NCBI GenBank assembly: GCA_910578405.1
Contig: CAJTQO010000014.1
Coordinates: 12,795 to 76,794, forward strand
Source of the DNA: an uncultured Lachnospiraceae bacterium
GTDB taxonomy: Bacteria; Bacillota; Clostridia; Lachnospirales; Lachnospiraceae
Length of the DNA: 64,000 bases
Reading direction: 5' to 3'
Translations under genes and position numbers: made by a program
Notes under the pieces: model-generated
The model's database searches: none
What the model was told of the DNA's origin: nothing
The model's input: only the letters and a program-made list of their open reading frames with translations
Part shown: piece after piece, positions 25,063-33,634 of the stretch
How positions within the stretch are numbered: the stretch's first letter is position 1
Layout of the letters: every line of letters starts with the position of its first letter

Positions 25063-25071
25063 TGTTAGAAT
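25063..25071 (+). promoter_or_regulatory. Extended -10 promoter upstream of the GH125/GH130 pair
   Basis: TGTTAGAAT forms an extended -10 (TAGAAT at 25066-25071), with only a weak -35 at 17 bp. It lies about 70 bp before the GH125 start, so the two mannoside genes can be expressed apart from the lipoprotein. Confidence 0.42.
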
Positions 25072-25139
25072 CTAGGTAACGGAGTTTATAGTTTTAGGTT
25101 GGCCGAAGTAAAATGAGGAAAGAGAAAGGAAAAAGGGTT

Positions 25140-26405
25140 ATGGACAATTTTTTCAATCAAGTCCGGCAGCAGGCGGAAGGGCTTCCGGAATTGCTGGAAG
25201 TGTTTACCAACTGTTATAACAACACGTTGGATACTACCATGAAGAAAATGGAAGATGGCTCTGTCCATGTCATCACGGGGGATATTCCGGCTATGTGGCT
25301 GCGGGATTCGGCGGCGCAGCTTCGCCCTTATATCTTCCGGGCGAAGGAGGATGGGGAAATACGGGAACTGATTGCGGGGGTGGTCCGGCGGCAGTTTCAG
25401 TATATCTGCATTGACGAGTATGCCAATGCCTTTAACGAAGGGCCAAATGGCGCCTGCTGGGAGAAAGACGACCCGGATCAGAATCCATGGGTATGGGAGC
25501 GGAAATACGAGATAGACTCTCTTTGCTATCCGGTGCAGTTGGCATACCTGCTTTGGAAGAATACAGGGTGCGTTTCCCAGTTCGATGAAAATTTCCACAA
25601 GGGGGTGGAACATATTTTCCGAGTGTTCCGGACAGAGCAGTTCCATGAGGAAAAATCCGAGTATAGGTTCCGGCGCAAGGCCAAATTGTTCCGGGACACC
25701 CTTTCCAGGGATGGGAAAGGGGCCTTGGTGAAGTCCGGGATTGGCCTGATTTGGTCTGGGTTCCGGCCCAGTGACGATGCCTGCACATATGGATATTTGA
25801 TTCCCTCCAATATGTTTGCGGTGGTGGCAATGGGCTATCTGGAGAAGCTGGCAAAGGAACTGTTCCAGGATAAAAAGCTGGAGGAAGAGGCCAGGGCGTT
25901 AAAGGAGCAGGTGCATGAGGCGATTGAAAAGGAAGGAAAAACCTATACAGAAGAATGCGGTATGGTTTATGCCTATGAAACAGACGGGTTTGGGATGTAT
26001 AACCTGATGGACGACGCTAATGTCCCTAGTCTGTTAGCCATGGAATACCTGGGGTACCCGGTGGACAGGGAAACGGCCGAGAATACGAGGAAGTATATTT
26101 TAAGCGACGGGAATCCGTATTTTTATAAGGGGGCGAAAGCGGCAGGCATTGGAAGTCCCCATACGCCGTGCAGCTATATCTGGCATATCGCTATGGCCAT
26201 GCAGGGACTGACCAGCGACAGCAAGGAAGAGAAGTTAGCGATATTGAGAAAAATGGCGGCAACCACAGGGGGGAAAGGCGTGATGCATGAGGGATTCCAC
26301 TGTGAAGACGACGGTAAGTTCACGAGGGAGTGGTTTTCCTGGGCCAATGCCATGTATGTGGAGCTGTTTTTAGACTATATGGGATATCGGCTGGACATAG
26401 TGTAA
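25140..26405 (+). CDS. Glycoside hydrolase family 125 exo-alpha-mannosidase (cytoplasmic)
   Basis: The 421-residue protein is recognised as GH125 by GDIPAMWLRDSAAQLRPY (about residue 45), FNEGPNGACW, WSGFRPSDDACTYGYLIPSN (with the likely general acid Asp near residue 212) and the end motif HEGFHCEDDGKFTREWFSW (likely general base Glu near 396). GH125 enzymes are metal-independent inverting exo-alpha-1,6-mannosidases. There is no signal peptide. ATG 25140 is preferred to an in-frame ATG at 25113. GH130 follows 70 bp later, so the pair likely breaks down mannose-containing oligosaccharides inside the cell. Confidence 0.9.
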   Translation: MDNFFNQVRQQAEGLPELLEVFTNCYNNTLDTTMKKMEDGSVHVITGDIPAMWLRDSAAQLRPYIFRAKEDGEIRELIAGVVRRQFQYICIDEYANAFNEGPNGACWEKDDPDQNPWVWERKYEIDSLCYPVQLAYLLWKNTGCVSQFDENFHKGVEHIFRVFRTEQFHEEKSEYRFRRKAKLFRDTLSRDGKGALVKSGIGLIWSGFRPSDDACTYGYLIPSNMFAVVAMGYLEKLAKELFQDKKLEEEARALKEQVHEAIEKEGKTYTEECGMVYAYETDGFGMYNLMDDANVPSLLAMEYLGYPVDRETAENTRKYILSDGNPYFYKGAKAAGIGSPHTPCSYIWHIAMAMQGLTSDSKEEKLAILRKMAATTGGKGVMHEGFHCEDDGKFTREWFSWANAMYVELFLDYMGYRLDIV

Positions 26406-26475
26406 GCAAAACGGGCCTGTCGTTTTGTTCTTTGGGACAGGCGTTGGACTGCAAAAGCAGGAAAGGAGAAGTAAG

Positions 26476-27456
26476 ATGACAAAAATAATAGGAAAAGATT
26501 TACCGGGGATGCCTTGGCAGGAGCCGAAAAGCGGGGAGCGGCAGCCGGTATGGCGTTATGACGCAAATCCGATTATCGAGCGGTTTGCAACGAAGAATTC
26601 CAACAGTATATTTAACAGTGCGGTAGTGCCTTTTGGAGATGGCTATGCAGGGGTATTCCGTTGTGACAGCAAGTCGATTAGCATGGATATTTTCCCTGGA
26701 TTCAGCAAGGACGGCATTCACTGGGATATTTCCGACGAACCGGTGCAGTTCCAGGGGGCGCACCCGGAAGTGGCAAAGAGGGACTACCGGTATGACCCAA
26801 GGGTATGTTTTATAGAAGACAGGTATTATGTGACTTGGTGTAATGGATTCCATGGTTTTCCTACAATTGGCGTTGGGTATACTTTTGACTTTAAAGAGTT
26901 CCATCAATTGGAGAACGCGTTCCTGCCGTTTAACCGTAACGGAGTTTTGTTCCCGCGCAAAATCAATGGGAACTATTATATGTTAAGCCGTCCCAGCGAT
27001 AACGGGCATACGCCTTTTGGGGATATTTTCTTAAGCGAAAGCCCGGATATGAAGTATTGGGGATGTCATCGGTATGTGATGGGCACAATAAAGGGAGACG
27101 AGTCTGCATGGCAAAGTACAAAGATTGGAGCCGGGAGCGTGCCGATTGAGACGCAGGACGGCTGGCTGTTGCTTTACCATGGGGTGATTAATACATGCAA
27201 CGGTTTTGTATACCGGATGGGCTGCGCTTTGTTAGATTTGGAAGAGCCATGGAAAGTGCTTAAGAGGACAAAGAGATATATTCTTGGGCCTCATGAGTTA
27301 TATGAGTGCGTAGGGGATGTGCCCAATGTGGTATTTCCGTGCGCGGCGCTGACGGATGCGGCAACGGGACGGATTGCCATTTATTATGGATGCGCCGATA
27401 CGGTGACAGGGCTTGCCTTTACTACGGTAGACAGGCTGATGGATTATATGGATTAA
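26476..27456 (+). CDS. Glycoside hydrolase family 130 (beta-mannoside phosphorylase type)
   Basis: The 326-residue protein has the five-bladed propeller motifs of GH130: NPIIERFATKNSNSIFNSAV, YAGVFRCDSK, YRYDPRVCFIEDRYYVTWCN (conserved Asp), NGVLFPRKINGNYYMLSRP, and a late PNVVFPCAAL with YYGCADTVTGLAF. GH130 phosphorylases cleave beta-1,4-mannosyl linkages such as Man-GlcNAc or Man-Glc with phosphate, giving mannose-1-phosphate. The start at 26476 follows AAAGGAGAAG. It is the last gene before the terminator at 27569-27612. Confidence 0.9.
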   Translation: MTKIIGKDLPGMPWQEPKSGERQPVWRYDANPIIERFATKNSNSIFNSAVVPFGDGYAGVFRCDSKSISMDIFPGFSKDGIHWDISDEPVQFQGAHPEVAKRDYRYDPRVCFIEDRYYVTWCNGFHGFPTIGVGYTFDFKEFHQLENAFLPFNRNGVLFPRKINGNYYMLSRPSDNGHTPFGDIFLSESPDMKYWGCHRYVMGTIKGDESAWQSTKIGAGSVPIETQDGWLLLYHGVINTCNGFVYRMGCALLDLEEPWKVLKRTKRYILGPHELYECVGDVPNVVFPCAALTDAATGRIAIYYGCADTVTGLAFTTVDRLMDYMD

Positions 27457-27568
27457 AAGCCGCAAGGGAAATGGGCTTTAGAGCTGGGCTAAGTTGGCGC
27501 CGGAAGGAAGCTGGAAAAGGCATCCAACCAAAGAGGGGAAGAAAATAAGAAGCGGAGAATAAGATTTG

Positions 27569-27612
27569 CTGCCGCAGACAGGGCGATGAGGCGTTGTCTG
27601 CGGCAGTTTTTT
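27569..27612 (+). terminator. Strong rho-independent terminator after GH130
   Basis: CTGCCGCAGACA (27569-27580) and TGTCTGCGGCAG (27595-27606) form a perfect 12-bp stem with a 14-nt loop, followed by TTTTTT (27607-27612). It ends the + strand unit, and the convergent minus-strand symporter gene ends just beyond it. Confidence 0.92.
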
Positions 27613-27624
27613 GGCCAGCGCGGT

Positions 27625-29142
27625 TTAAGCTTGCCCTTTTTCTTCCTTCCGTAATGCCTCTTCCTGCATTTTCTGTATTTCAGGGTCAAAGGAGAGCATC
27701 GGCTTTAGATTCGGGTCGGTTTTCTTTACTTTACGCGCCAGATAGTTTTTGGTAATGGCAAATACCGTACCGGAGAGGGCAAGGACGCCAATCAGGTTTG
27801 GAATGGCCATTAATGCATTTAAGGTATCGGCGATGGCCCATGCAAGATCAAAACTCATGGCTGCGCCGAAGCCAATGCAGATTACGAAAATAATTTTGTA
27901 TGCAATGGTTGCTTTTGTGCCAAATAAATATTCACAGGACTTGGTTCCGTAGAAAGACCAGCCCAGCACGGTGGTGAAGGCAAACAGGGAAATGGCAATG
28001 GCCAAAAAGCTTCCGGCAAGCGTGCCCAGCCCTTGCGCCAAAGCTTCGCTGACTAAGGAGGCTCCGGTGGAGGCGGTCAGGACCGCGCCTGTTTCTAAGT
28101 CAACCAGTCCGGAGCAAAGAACGGTAAAGGCCGTCAGCGTGCATACTACGATGGTGTCAAAAAATACTTCAAAGATGCCCCACATGCCCTGGACAATAGG
28201 TTCTTTCACATTGGAAGCGGAGTGTACCATTACGGAAGAGCCAAGCCCTGCTTCATTGGAGAATACGCCCCGTTTAAACCCCATGGTCATGGCCTGCTTA
28301 ATCATTATGCCTGCAGTAGCCCCGGCAATGGGGCGCAGCCCGAAGGCATTGGAGAAAATCGCGCCAAAAACAGTGGGGATGGAGGAAAAGTTCATAATCA
28401 GCACAATGATAGTGCCAAGGATGTAGGCGCAAGCCATAAAGGGAACGATTTTTTCCGCTACGTTTCCGATTGCTTTAATGCCGCCCAGGATTACAAGGGC
28501 TGCAATGACGGCAATGATAATGCCGGTGGCAATGGGAGGGATGCGGAAGGTATCCTGCATGGTGCTTGCAATTTCATGCACCTGTGTCATATTGCCGATG
28601 CCAAAGGATGCAAAGACACAGAAAAGGGAAAACAGGACTGCCAGAGGTTTGGCCAGAATGCAAATCCCTTTTTTGTGTTTTAACCCGTCCTGTAAGTAAT
28701 ACATGGCGCCGCCTGACCATTCGCCGTTGTTGTTTTTACGGCGGTAAAAAATGCCAAGCACATTTTCGGAGTAATTGGTCATCATGCCAAACAGCGCGGA
28801 AAGCCACATCCAGAAAACGGCGCCGGCCCCGCCAGTAATGATGGCGCCGGAAACCCCGGCAATATTGCCTACGCCAATGGTAGCGGCCAGCGCAGTGGAA
28901 AGCGCCTGGAATTGGGAAATGGAGGATTCTTCCTTCCCGGTATGGGCCGTCACATGTTTCTTTTTAAAGATAGCCAGGAAGGTTTCGTCCATCCAGTGCC
29001 GGATATGGGTAATCTGGAAGAATTTCATCCCGACGGTCATGTAAATCCCGGTGCCAATGATTAGAATGAGCATGGGGATTCCCCATACTACATTGTTTAT
29101 GGCGCTGTTTACATTTGAAATAATGTTTACTGCATTTTCCAT
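27625..29142 (-). CDS. Sodium:alanine/glycine symporter (AGCS family)
   Basis: The 505-residue polytopic protein has the AGCS signature TALAATIGVGNIAGVSGAI and the later GVFSNEAGLGSS motif, with about ten membrane segments. It imports small neutral amino acids with sodium. The start at 29142 (MENAVNIISNV) follows AAAGGAG, and the longer upstream frame has no ribosome site. It lies 37 bp after the Nudix gene on the same strand and probably shares its promoter at 29810-29838. Confidence 0.92.
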   Translation of the reverse strand: MENAVNIISNVNSAINNVVWGIPMLILIIGTGIYMTVGMKFFQITHIRHWMDETFLAIFKKKHVTAHTGKEESSISQFQALSTALAATIGVGNIAGVSGAIITGGAGAVFWMWLSALFGMMTNYSENVLGIFYRRKNNNGEWSGGAMYYLQDGLKHKKGICILAKPLAVLFSLFCVFASFGIGNMTQVHEIASTMQDTFRIPPIATGIIIAVIAALVILGGIKAIGNVAEKIVPFMACAYILGTIIVLIMNFSSIPTVFGAIFSNAFGLRPIAGATAGIMIKQAMTMGFKRGVFSNEAGLGSSVMVHSASNVKEPIVQGMWGIFEVFFDTIVVCTLTAFTVLCSGLVDLETGAVLTASTGASLVSEALAQGLGTLAGSFLAIAISLFAFTTVLGWSFYGTKSCEYLFGTKATIAYKIIFVICIGFGAAMSFDLAWAIADTLNALMAIPNLIGVLALSGTVFAITKNYLARKVKKTDPNLKPMLSFDPEIQKMQEEALRKEEKGQA

Positions 29143-29179
29143 AATCGTTTTCTCCTTTAAAAAATTTATTGGAATGGCA

Positions 29180-29761
29180 TTAAAACCCATGGGGAGCGTT
29201 TTTCAAACGCACGCATTTCTGAATTAGTTTCGCATATATTCGTTCTATCATCCATGATTCCTTTGGAAGGGTAAGGGCATCCGAGAAGGTGAACCAGGAT
29301 ACCTTTTGATTTTCATCCGGCTTTATGCGCAGTGGAGCGGATTCCTCCGCAACGGCCAAGTAAGTGACGTTTAAATGTAAATGGCTTGGAACATAGATTC
29401 CTTTTTTCATATGGCCGTTTACCGTTAAGGTTTCTAAGCTGAAAATGTCAGGGCTTACCAAAACGGCGTTTTCCACTCCGGTTTCCTCTTGCAGTTCCCG
29501 CAAGGCCACTGCGCACAAGTCAGGGTCACCGTCAGCATGCCCTCCAATCCAAGACCAGGAATCATAAATATTGTGGTATATCATCAATGTTTTCGTGTAG
29601 GATGGATTAAGCGTCCATATAGAGGCGGAAAAGTGCGCGATTGTGTTTTCGCGGGTTAGGCAGTCCGGTGTGTGCCCCATAAAATGAAGCATTTGCGCCT
29701 GGTCACGCTCTTCTTGTTCGTTGCAGGGAATATAATTTTTTATTTGTTCTGTTAAACGCAT
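29180..29761 (-). CDS. Nudix hydrolase
   Basis: The 193-residue protein has a Nudix box GHADGDPDLCAVALRELQEETGV, shown here in two parts: GHADGDPDLCAVAL and RELQEETGV. The catalytic REL-QEE part is intact, but the usual first Glu of GX5E is a Pro. It would hydrolyse a nucleoside diphosphate linked to another group; the substrate is unknown. MRLTEQ at 29761 is used as the start, with GGGAG 9 bp upstream on its strand. A consensus promoter precedes it, and the symporter gene follows. Confidence 0.85.
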   Translation of the reverse strand: MRLTEQIKNYIPCNEQEERDQAQMLHFMGHTPDCLTRENTIAHFSASIWTLNPSYTKTLMIYHNIYDSWSWIGGHADGDPDLCAVALRELQEETGVENAVLVSPDIFSLETLTVNGHMKKGIYVPSHLHLNVTYLAVAEESAPLRIKPDENQKVSWFTFSDALTLPKESWMIERIYAKLIQKCVRLKNAPHGF

Positions 29762-29809
29762 CTTACCAGTCTCCCAATGTTTTCCAATGAAATAGTTACA
29801 TAAGAGTTT

Positions 29810-29838
29810 ATTATAAAGGAATAAAATGCAATGTGCAA
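29810..29838 (-). promoter_or_regulatory. Sigma-70 promoter for the Nudix-symporter operon
   Basis: On the minus strand TTGCAC (29838-29833), a 17-bp spacer and TATAAT (29815-29810). The leader is about 45 nt to the Nudix start. It is divergent from the pseB promoter. Confidence 0.72.
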
Positions 29839-29950
29839 TAAGGGATGTTGGCATTAGGGAATTTTTGGCGTTTTTCCCTAAGAGGACGGTTATTTCATAA
29901 AAACTTTGGAATTTAAAGCGGAATGCTATATAGTCAATGGCTTTTTTTTG

Positions 29951-29959
29951 TGTTATACT
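29951..29959 (+). promoter_or_regulatory. Extended -10 promoter of the pseudaminic acid cluster
   Basis: TGTTATACT, an extended -10 with TATACT at 29954-29959 after a T-run. The -35 (near 29931) is poor. It would give an unusually long leader of about 195 nt before pseB, containing a hairpin and a repeated 31-mer. Confidence 0.48.
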
Positions 29960-30010
29960 TTGCGTTAAAGATTGAAGATTATGGAAAGACTAGGAAGTGG
30001 AGCGAGGCAG

Positions 30011-30041
30011 GACCGTACGAAGCGAAGATGCGGAACTGGAA
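30011..30041 (+). repeat. 31-bp leader repeat upstream of pseB, copy 1
   Basis: GRCCGTACGRAGCGRAGATG followed by CGGAACTGGAA occurs here and again at 30117-30147 with three differences. The last part recurs upstream of pseI at 37025-37049. Confidence 0.8.
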
Positions 30042-30067
30042 AGACAGCATCGAAGAGAAGGAAGGCC

Positions 30068-30107
30068 GGAAGGATTTAAGGGAACGGAAGTGAGCGGAAA
30101 TCCTTCC
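30068..30107 (+). promoter_or_regulatory. Hairpin in the pseB leader
   Basis: GGAAGGATTT (30068-30077) and AAATCCTTCC (30098-30107) form a perfect 10-bp stem around a 20-nt purine-rich loop. It lies between the two 31-bp repeats. There is no T-tract, so an RNA-level control or protein-binding role is more likely than termination (inference). Confidence 0.55.
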
Positions 30108-30116
30108 AAAGATAGG

Positions 30117-30147
30117 GGCCGTACGGAGCGGAGATGCGGAACTGGAA
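30117..30147 (+). repeat. 31-bp leader repeat upstream of pseB, copy 2
   Basis: Second copy of 30011-30041. It ends directly before the AGGAGG ribosome site of pseB, so in this copy the motif touches the translation start region. Confidence 0.8.
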
Positions 30148-30162
30148 TTAGGAGGACATAGA

Positions 30163-31158
30163 ATGTTAAATGATAAAACGATATTAATTACCGGGGGGAC
30201 CGGTTCTTTTGGGAACTGTTTTACAAAGTATGTATTGGAGCATTATAAGCCGAAGAAGATTATTATTTATTCCAGGGATGAATTCAAGCAGTTTTTGATG
30301 GGGAATAAGTTTAAGGAATATGGGGAAAAACTCCGCTTTTTTATTGGCGATGTAAGGGATAAAGAACGGTTGAAACGGGCATTTGAGAATGTGGACTATG
30401 TGGTTCATGCGGCGGCATTGAAACAGGTGCCGGCTTGTGAATACAATCCGAACGAAGCGATTAAAACAAACATCCACGGGGCACAGAATGTGATTGACGC
30501 AGCGTTAGATTCCAGTGTGAAAAAGGTAGTGGCCTTGTCTACGGATAAGGCAGTCAACCCGGTGAACTTATATGGCGGTACGAAGCTGGTGTCGGACAAA
30601 CTGTTTGTGGCGGCCAATGCCTATGCCGGGACAAAGGACATTAATTTTTCGATTGTGCGGTACGGGAATGTGGCTGGGAGTCGCGGTTCGGTGATTCCAT
30701 TGTTCCATAATATAGTAAAGGATGGCGGCAAGGAGCTTCCGATTACGGATTACCGGATGACCCGTTTCTGGATTAGCCTGACGCAGGGCGTGGAATTGGT
30801 AATCAAGGCATTGGAAGAGGCTACCGGCGGGGAAACTTTTATCAGCAGGATACCTTCGTTTAAAATAACGGATTTGGCAAAGGCAATGTACCCGGACTAT
30901 CCCACAAGGGAGGTAGGCATTCGTCCAGGGGAGAAACTGCATGAGATTATGGTGACAACGGAGGATTCTTTTACAACGTATGAATATGCAAAGCATTTTA
31001 TTGTGTATCCCCAGGTGGTATGGAATAATAAGCAGCAGGTTGCCGGGGGCGGCAGGAAGGTGCAGGAAGGGTTTTCCTATAGCTCAGACAACAATGAGCA
31101 GTGGTTGTCGGTGGAAGATATCAGAGAGTTGTTAAAGACGGTGGAATTGGAAAAATAA
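30163..31158 (+). CDS. pseB: UDP-GlcNAc 4,6-dehydratase (inverting), PseB
   Basis: The 331-residue SDR enzyme has the NAD(P)-binding TGGTGSFGNCF (residues 9-19), YSRDEFKQFLM, GDVRDKERLKRAF, the HAAALKQVPACEYNP motif and STDKAVNPVNLYGGTKL, with the catalytic Lys in the Y-x3-K position. These are diagnostic of PseB/FlaA1, which converts UDP-GlcNAc to UDP-2-acetamido-2,6-dideoxy-beta-L-arabino-4-hexulose, the first step to pseudaminic acid. It is preceded by AGGAGG and a structured leader, and followed after 153 bp by pseC. Confidence 0.93.
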   Translation: MLNDKTILITGGTGSFGNCFTKYVLEHYKPKKIIIYSRDEFKQFLMGNKFKEYGEKLRFFIGDVRDKERLKRAFENVDYVVHAAALKQVPACEYNPNEAIKTNIHGAQNVIDAALDSSVKKVVALSTDKAVNPVNLYGGTKLVSDKLFVAANAYAGTKDINFSIVRYGNVAGSRGSVIPLFHNIVKDGGKELPITDYRMTRFWISLTQGVELVIKALEEATGGETFISRIPSFKITDLAKAMYPDYPTREVGIRPGEKLHEIMVTTEDSFTTYEYAKHFIVYPQVVWNNKQQVAGGGRKVQEGFSYSSDNNEQWLSVEDIRELLKTVELEK

Positions 31159-31311
31159 AAGAGATGCAGAATTTGCAGAAACTCTTACAAAGAGAACGGC
31201 CTGCAAAGCCGTCAGGCAGTGCGGAAACGGCGGAAGGGATACAGCGGGGACAGGCGTTGGAACGCGTGGGGCCCGGAAGACAAAAGGTTGGTTGCAGAGA
31301 GAAAGGTTGGG

Positions 31312-32514
31312 ATGCATATGGAGAAGCCAGCGGTTTGCGGCGGAACGCCTGTCAGGGATACAAAGATTTATTATGGACATCAATATATAGATGAAGCGGA
31401 TGTGCAGGCAGTGACGGAGGTGCTGCGGCATCATGACCTGACCTGCGGGCCTAAGATTGGGGAACTGGAGAGGAAACTGTGTGAAATCACAGGGGCGAAA
31501 TATGCGGTGGCATGCAGCAATGGGACAGCGGCTTTGCACATTGCCTGTCTGGCGGCGGGAGTGGGGAAAGGGGACGAGGTCATTACCACCCCCCTTACCT
31601 TTGCCGCTTCGGCAAACTGTGCTTTGTACTGTGGGGCTAAGCCGGTGTTTGCGGACATTAAGGAAGAAACATACAACATTGATCCCAAAGAGGTGGCGGC
31701 TCATATAACGGAAAGGACGCGGGCGATAGTGGCTGTGGACTATACCGGACAGTCGGTGGAGGAAGAGGAGCTTCTGGAAATCTGCCGGAAACATCATTTG
31801 GCGTTTATTGAAGACGGCGCCCATGTGATTGGGACAAAGTACAAGGGGAAGCCAAACGGTTCCATTGCAGATATGACCACATTCAGCTTCCATCCGGTAA
31901 AGACTGTGACCGGGGGGGAAGGCGGCGCAGTGCTGACAAACCATGAAGAATATTATAAGAAACTTCTGCTTTACCGTTCCCATGGCATTACCAGGGAGGA
32001 AAGCCTGTTGGAACGGGAACCGGACGGCCCATGGTATTATGAGCAGATAGCGTTAGGGTACAATTACCGGATGACGGATATCCAGGCGGCGCTGCTGCTT
32101 AGTCAGTTGGATAAGCTGCCGATGTTTTCCGCCAGGAGGAAGGAAATTGTGGCGCGTTATGATGAGGCTTTCCGCAAATTGCCGCAGGTACGGGTGCAGA
32201 AGGAGATACCGGAATCGGATACGACCAGGCATTTATATATACTACGTCTGGCGCCGGACAAACTGACTATTGGCAGACGGCAGTTTTTTGACGCTTTGGG
32301 GGCGGAAAATATATGTTGTAACGTGCATTATATTCCGACTTACTATTTCCCTTACTATGAACGCCTGGGCTACCGGAAGGGAATCTGCCCGAAAGCGGAA
32401 AAGCTGTATGAGGAAATCATCAGCCTGCCGCTCTATTATGCCATGACGGAGCAGGATGTGGAAGACGTGATACATGCCGTGACAAGAATCGCTTTGTATT
32501 ATGCGAAAGAATAG
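31312..32514 (+). CDS. pseC: UDP-4-keto-6-deoxy-sugar 4-aminotransferase, PseC
   Basis: The 400-residue PLP enzyme of the DegT/DnrJ family has CSNGTAALHIACLAAG, FIEDGAHVIGT (cofactor Asp near residue 170) and TFSFHPVKTVTGGEGG with the Schiff-base Lys near 197, the typical PseC sequence. It converts the PseB product to UDP-4-amino-4,6-dideoxy-beta-L-AltNAc. ATG 31312 has AAAGG upstream; the frame continues 31 codons upstream without similarity. Its position directly after pseB supports the assignment. Confidence 0.92.
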   Translation: MHMEKPAVCGGTPVRDTKIYYGHQYIDEADVQAVTEVLRHHDLTCGPKIGELERKLCEITGAKYAVACSNGTAALHIACLAAGVGKGDEVITTPLTFAASANCALYCGAKPVFADIKEETYNIDPKEVAAHITERTRAIVAVDYTGQSVEEEELLEICRKHHLAFIEDGAHVIGTKYKGKPNGSIADMTTFSFHPVKTVTGGEGGAVLTNHEEYYKKLLLYRSHGITREESLLEREPDGPWYYEQIALGYNYRMTDIQAALLLSQLDKLPMFSARRKEIVARYDEAFRKLPQVRVQKEIPESDTTRHLYILRLAPDKLTIGRRQFFDALGAENICCNVHYIPTYYFPYYERLGYRKGICPKAEKLYEEIISLPLYYAMTEQDVEDVIHAVTRIALYYAKE

Positions 32515-32580
32515 CTACGGTTTGGCGGGAGTGTTTTTGCATTCCGGCGAAGGAAGAGCGGAATTGGAATAGGAGGAAGC

Positions 32581-33609
32581 ATGAAGCTGAGCATTATTGT
32601 TCCGGTTTATAATATGGCGGCGGATGGAAAACTGGAATATTGTCTGGAATCGCTTGTGAAGCAGACGATAAGGGATTATGAGATTATTGCGGTGGATGAT
32701 TGTTCTTCCGACAGTTCCTTTTCCATTTTGCAAAAATATGAGGCGCGGTACCCGGATAAATTCCGTGCCGTGCATTCGGAGGTGAACAAGCATCAGGGCG
32801 GGGCGAAAAATATAGGCTTGAAACTGGCGCAGGGAGACTGGATAGGTTTTATAGACAGTGATGATTGGATTACAGAAGATATGTATGAACGTCTTGTGAG
32901 GCGGGCTGAGGAAACAGGGGCTGACCTGGCGGGATGCGACTATTGCCTGACGAAGGAGCATTCCATGAAAATAGGGCAGACAGTTCCCAATAATAAGGCC
33001 AGCCAGGCGGGGGTTTTGGACGATGAAAAAAGGCGGAGCCTGATTTTGGACGGGGGGAGCCTGGTGGTAAAAATATTCCGCCGTTCCATGATTCTGGAGC
33101 ATGGGCTTTGGTTTCCGGAACATATTTTTTATGAGGACAATGCTTTGGGCAATTCCTATCTGGTGTTGGCGCAGCGTTTTGAATATATCGGGGAACCGAT
33201 GTATTACTATTACCAGCATGATATGTCTACGGTGCATACCATTTCGGAAAAGAGGTGTGAAGACCGTATGGAGGCAGGGCGGCTGATGTTAGGGGAAGCA
33301 AAAAGGCATGGGTATTTTGAGGCATACAAACAGGAACTGGAATATAGTTTCACGCTTTTATTTTACATTAATACATTATTTACCTATGTGGCCGGTGTGG
33401 GCAGGATAAAACATCGTTTTGTAAAGGCAATGGGAAAGGAAATGAAACAGACTTTTCCGGACTTTGAAAAAAATCCGTATTATCAGGAGCGCACTCATGC
33501 AGAGGAAAAAAAGCTGATTCATATGCAGCAGCAGTCTACGTTGCTGTTTTTGATTTATTACAAATTGTTGTGGACGTACCGGAGATGGCGCAAGTCACGG
33601 AAGGGATAA
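32581..33609 (+). CDS. GT2 family glycosyltransferase
   Basis: The 342-residue protein has LSIIVPVYNMAADGKLEYCL, VDDCSSDSS, HQGGAKNIGLKLAQGDWIGF and FIDSDDWITEDMYERL, the classic GT2 set, followed by a helical C-terminal domain. An AGGAGGAAGC ribosome site precedes it. It sits between pseC and the PseG fusion, so it may act on the glycan into which the nonulosonic acid is built. Confidence 0.87.
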   Translation: MKLSIIVPVYNMAADGKLEYCLESLVKQTIRDYEIIAVDDCSSDSSFSILQKYEARYPDKFRAVHSEVNKHQGGAKNIGLKLAQGDWIGFIDSDDWITEDMYERLVRRAEETGADLAGCDYCLTKEHSMKIGQTVPNNKASQAGVLDDEKRRSLILDGGSLVVKIFRRSMILEHGLWFPEHIFYEDNALGNSYLVLAQRFEYIGEPMYYYYQHDMSTVHTISEKRCEDRMEAGRLMLGEAKRHGYFEAYKQELEYSFTLLFYINTLFTYVAGVGRIKHRFVKAMGKEMKQTFPDFEKNPYYQERTHAEEKKLIHMQQQSTLLFLIYYKLLWTYRRWRKSRKG

Positions 33610-33634
33610 ACGGGCAAAGGCGCGGGAAGGGGGC

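Noticed and set aside
30068..30107. Known riboswitch upstream of pseB
   Set aside because: The leader has a hairpin and repeats but I recognise no riboswitch consensus, and no terminator or alternative pairing is evident.
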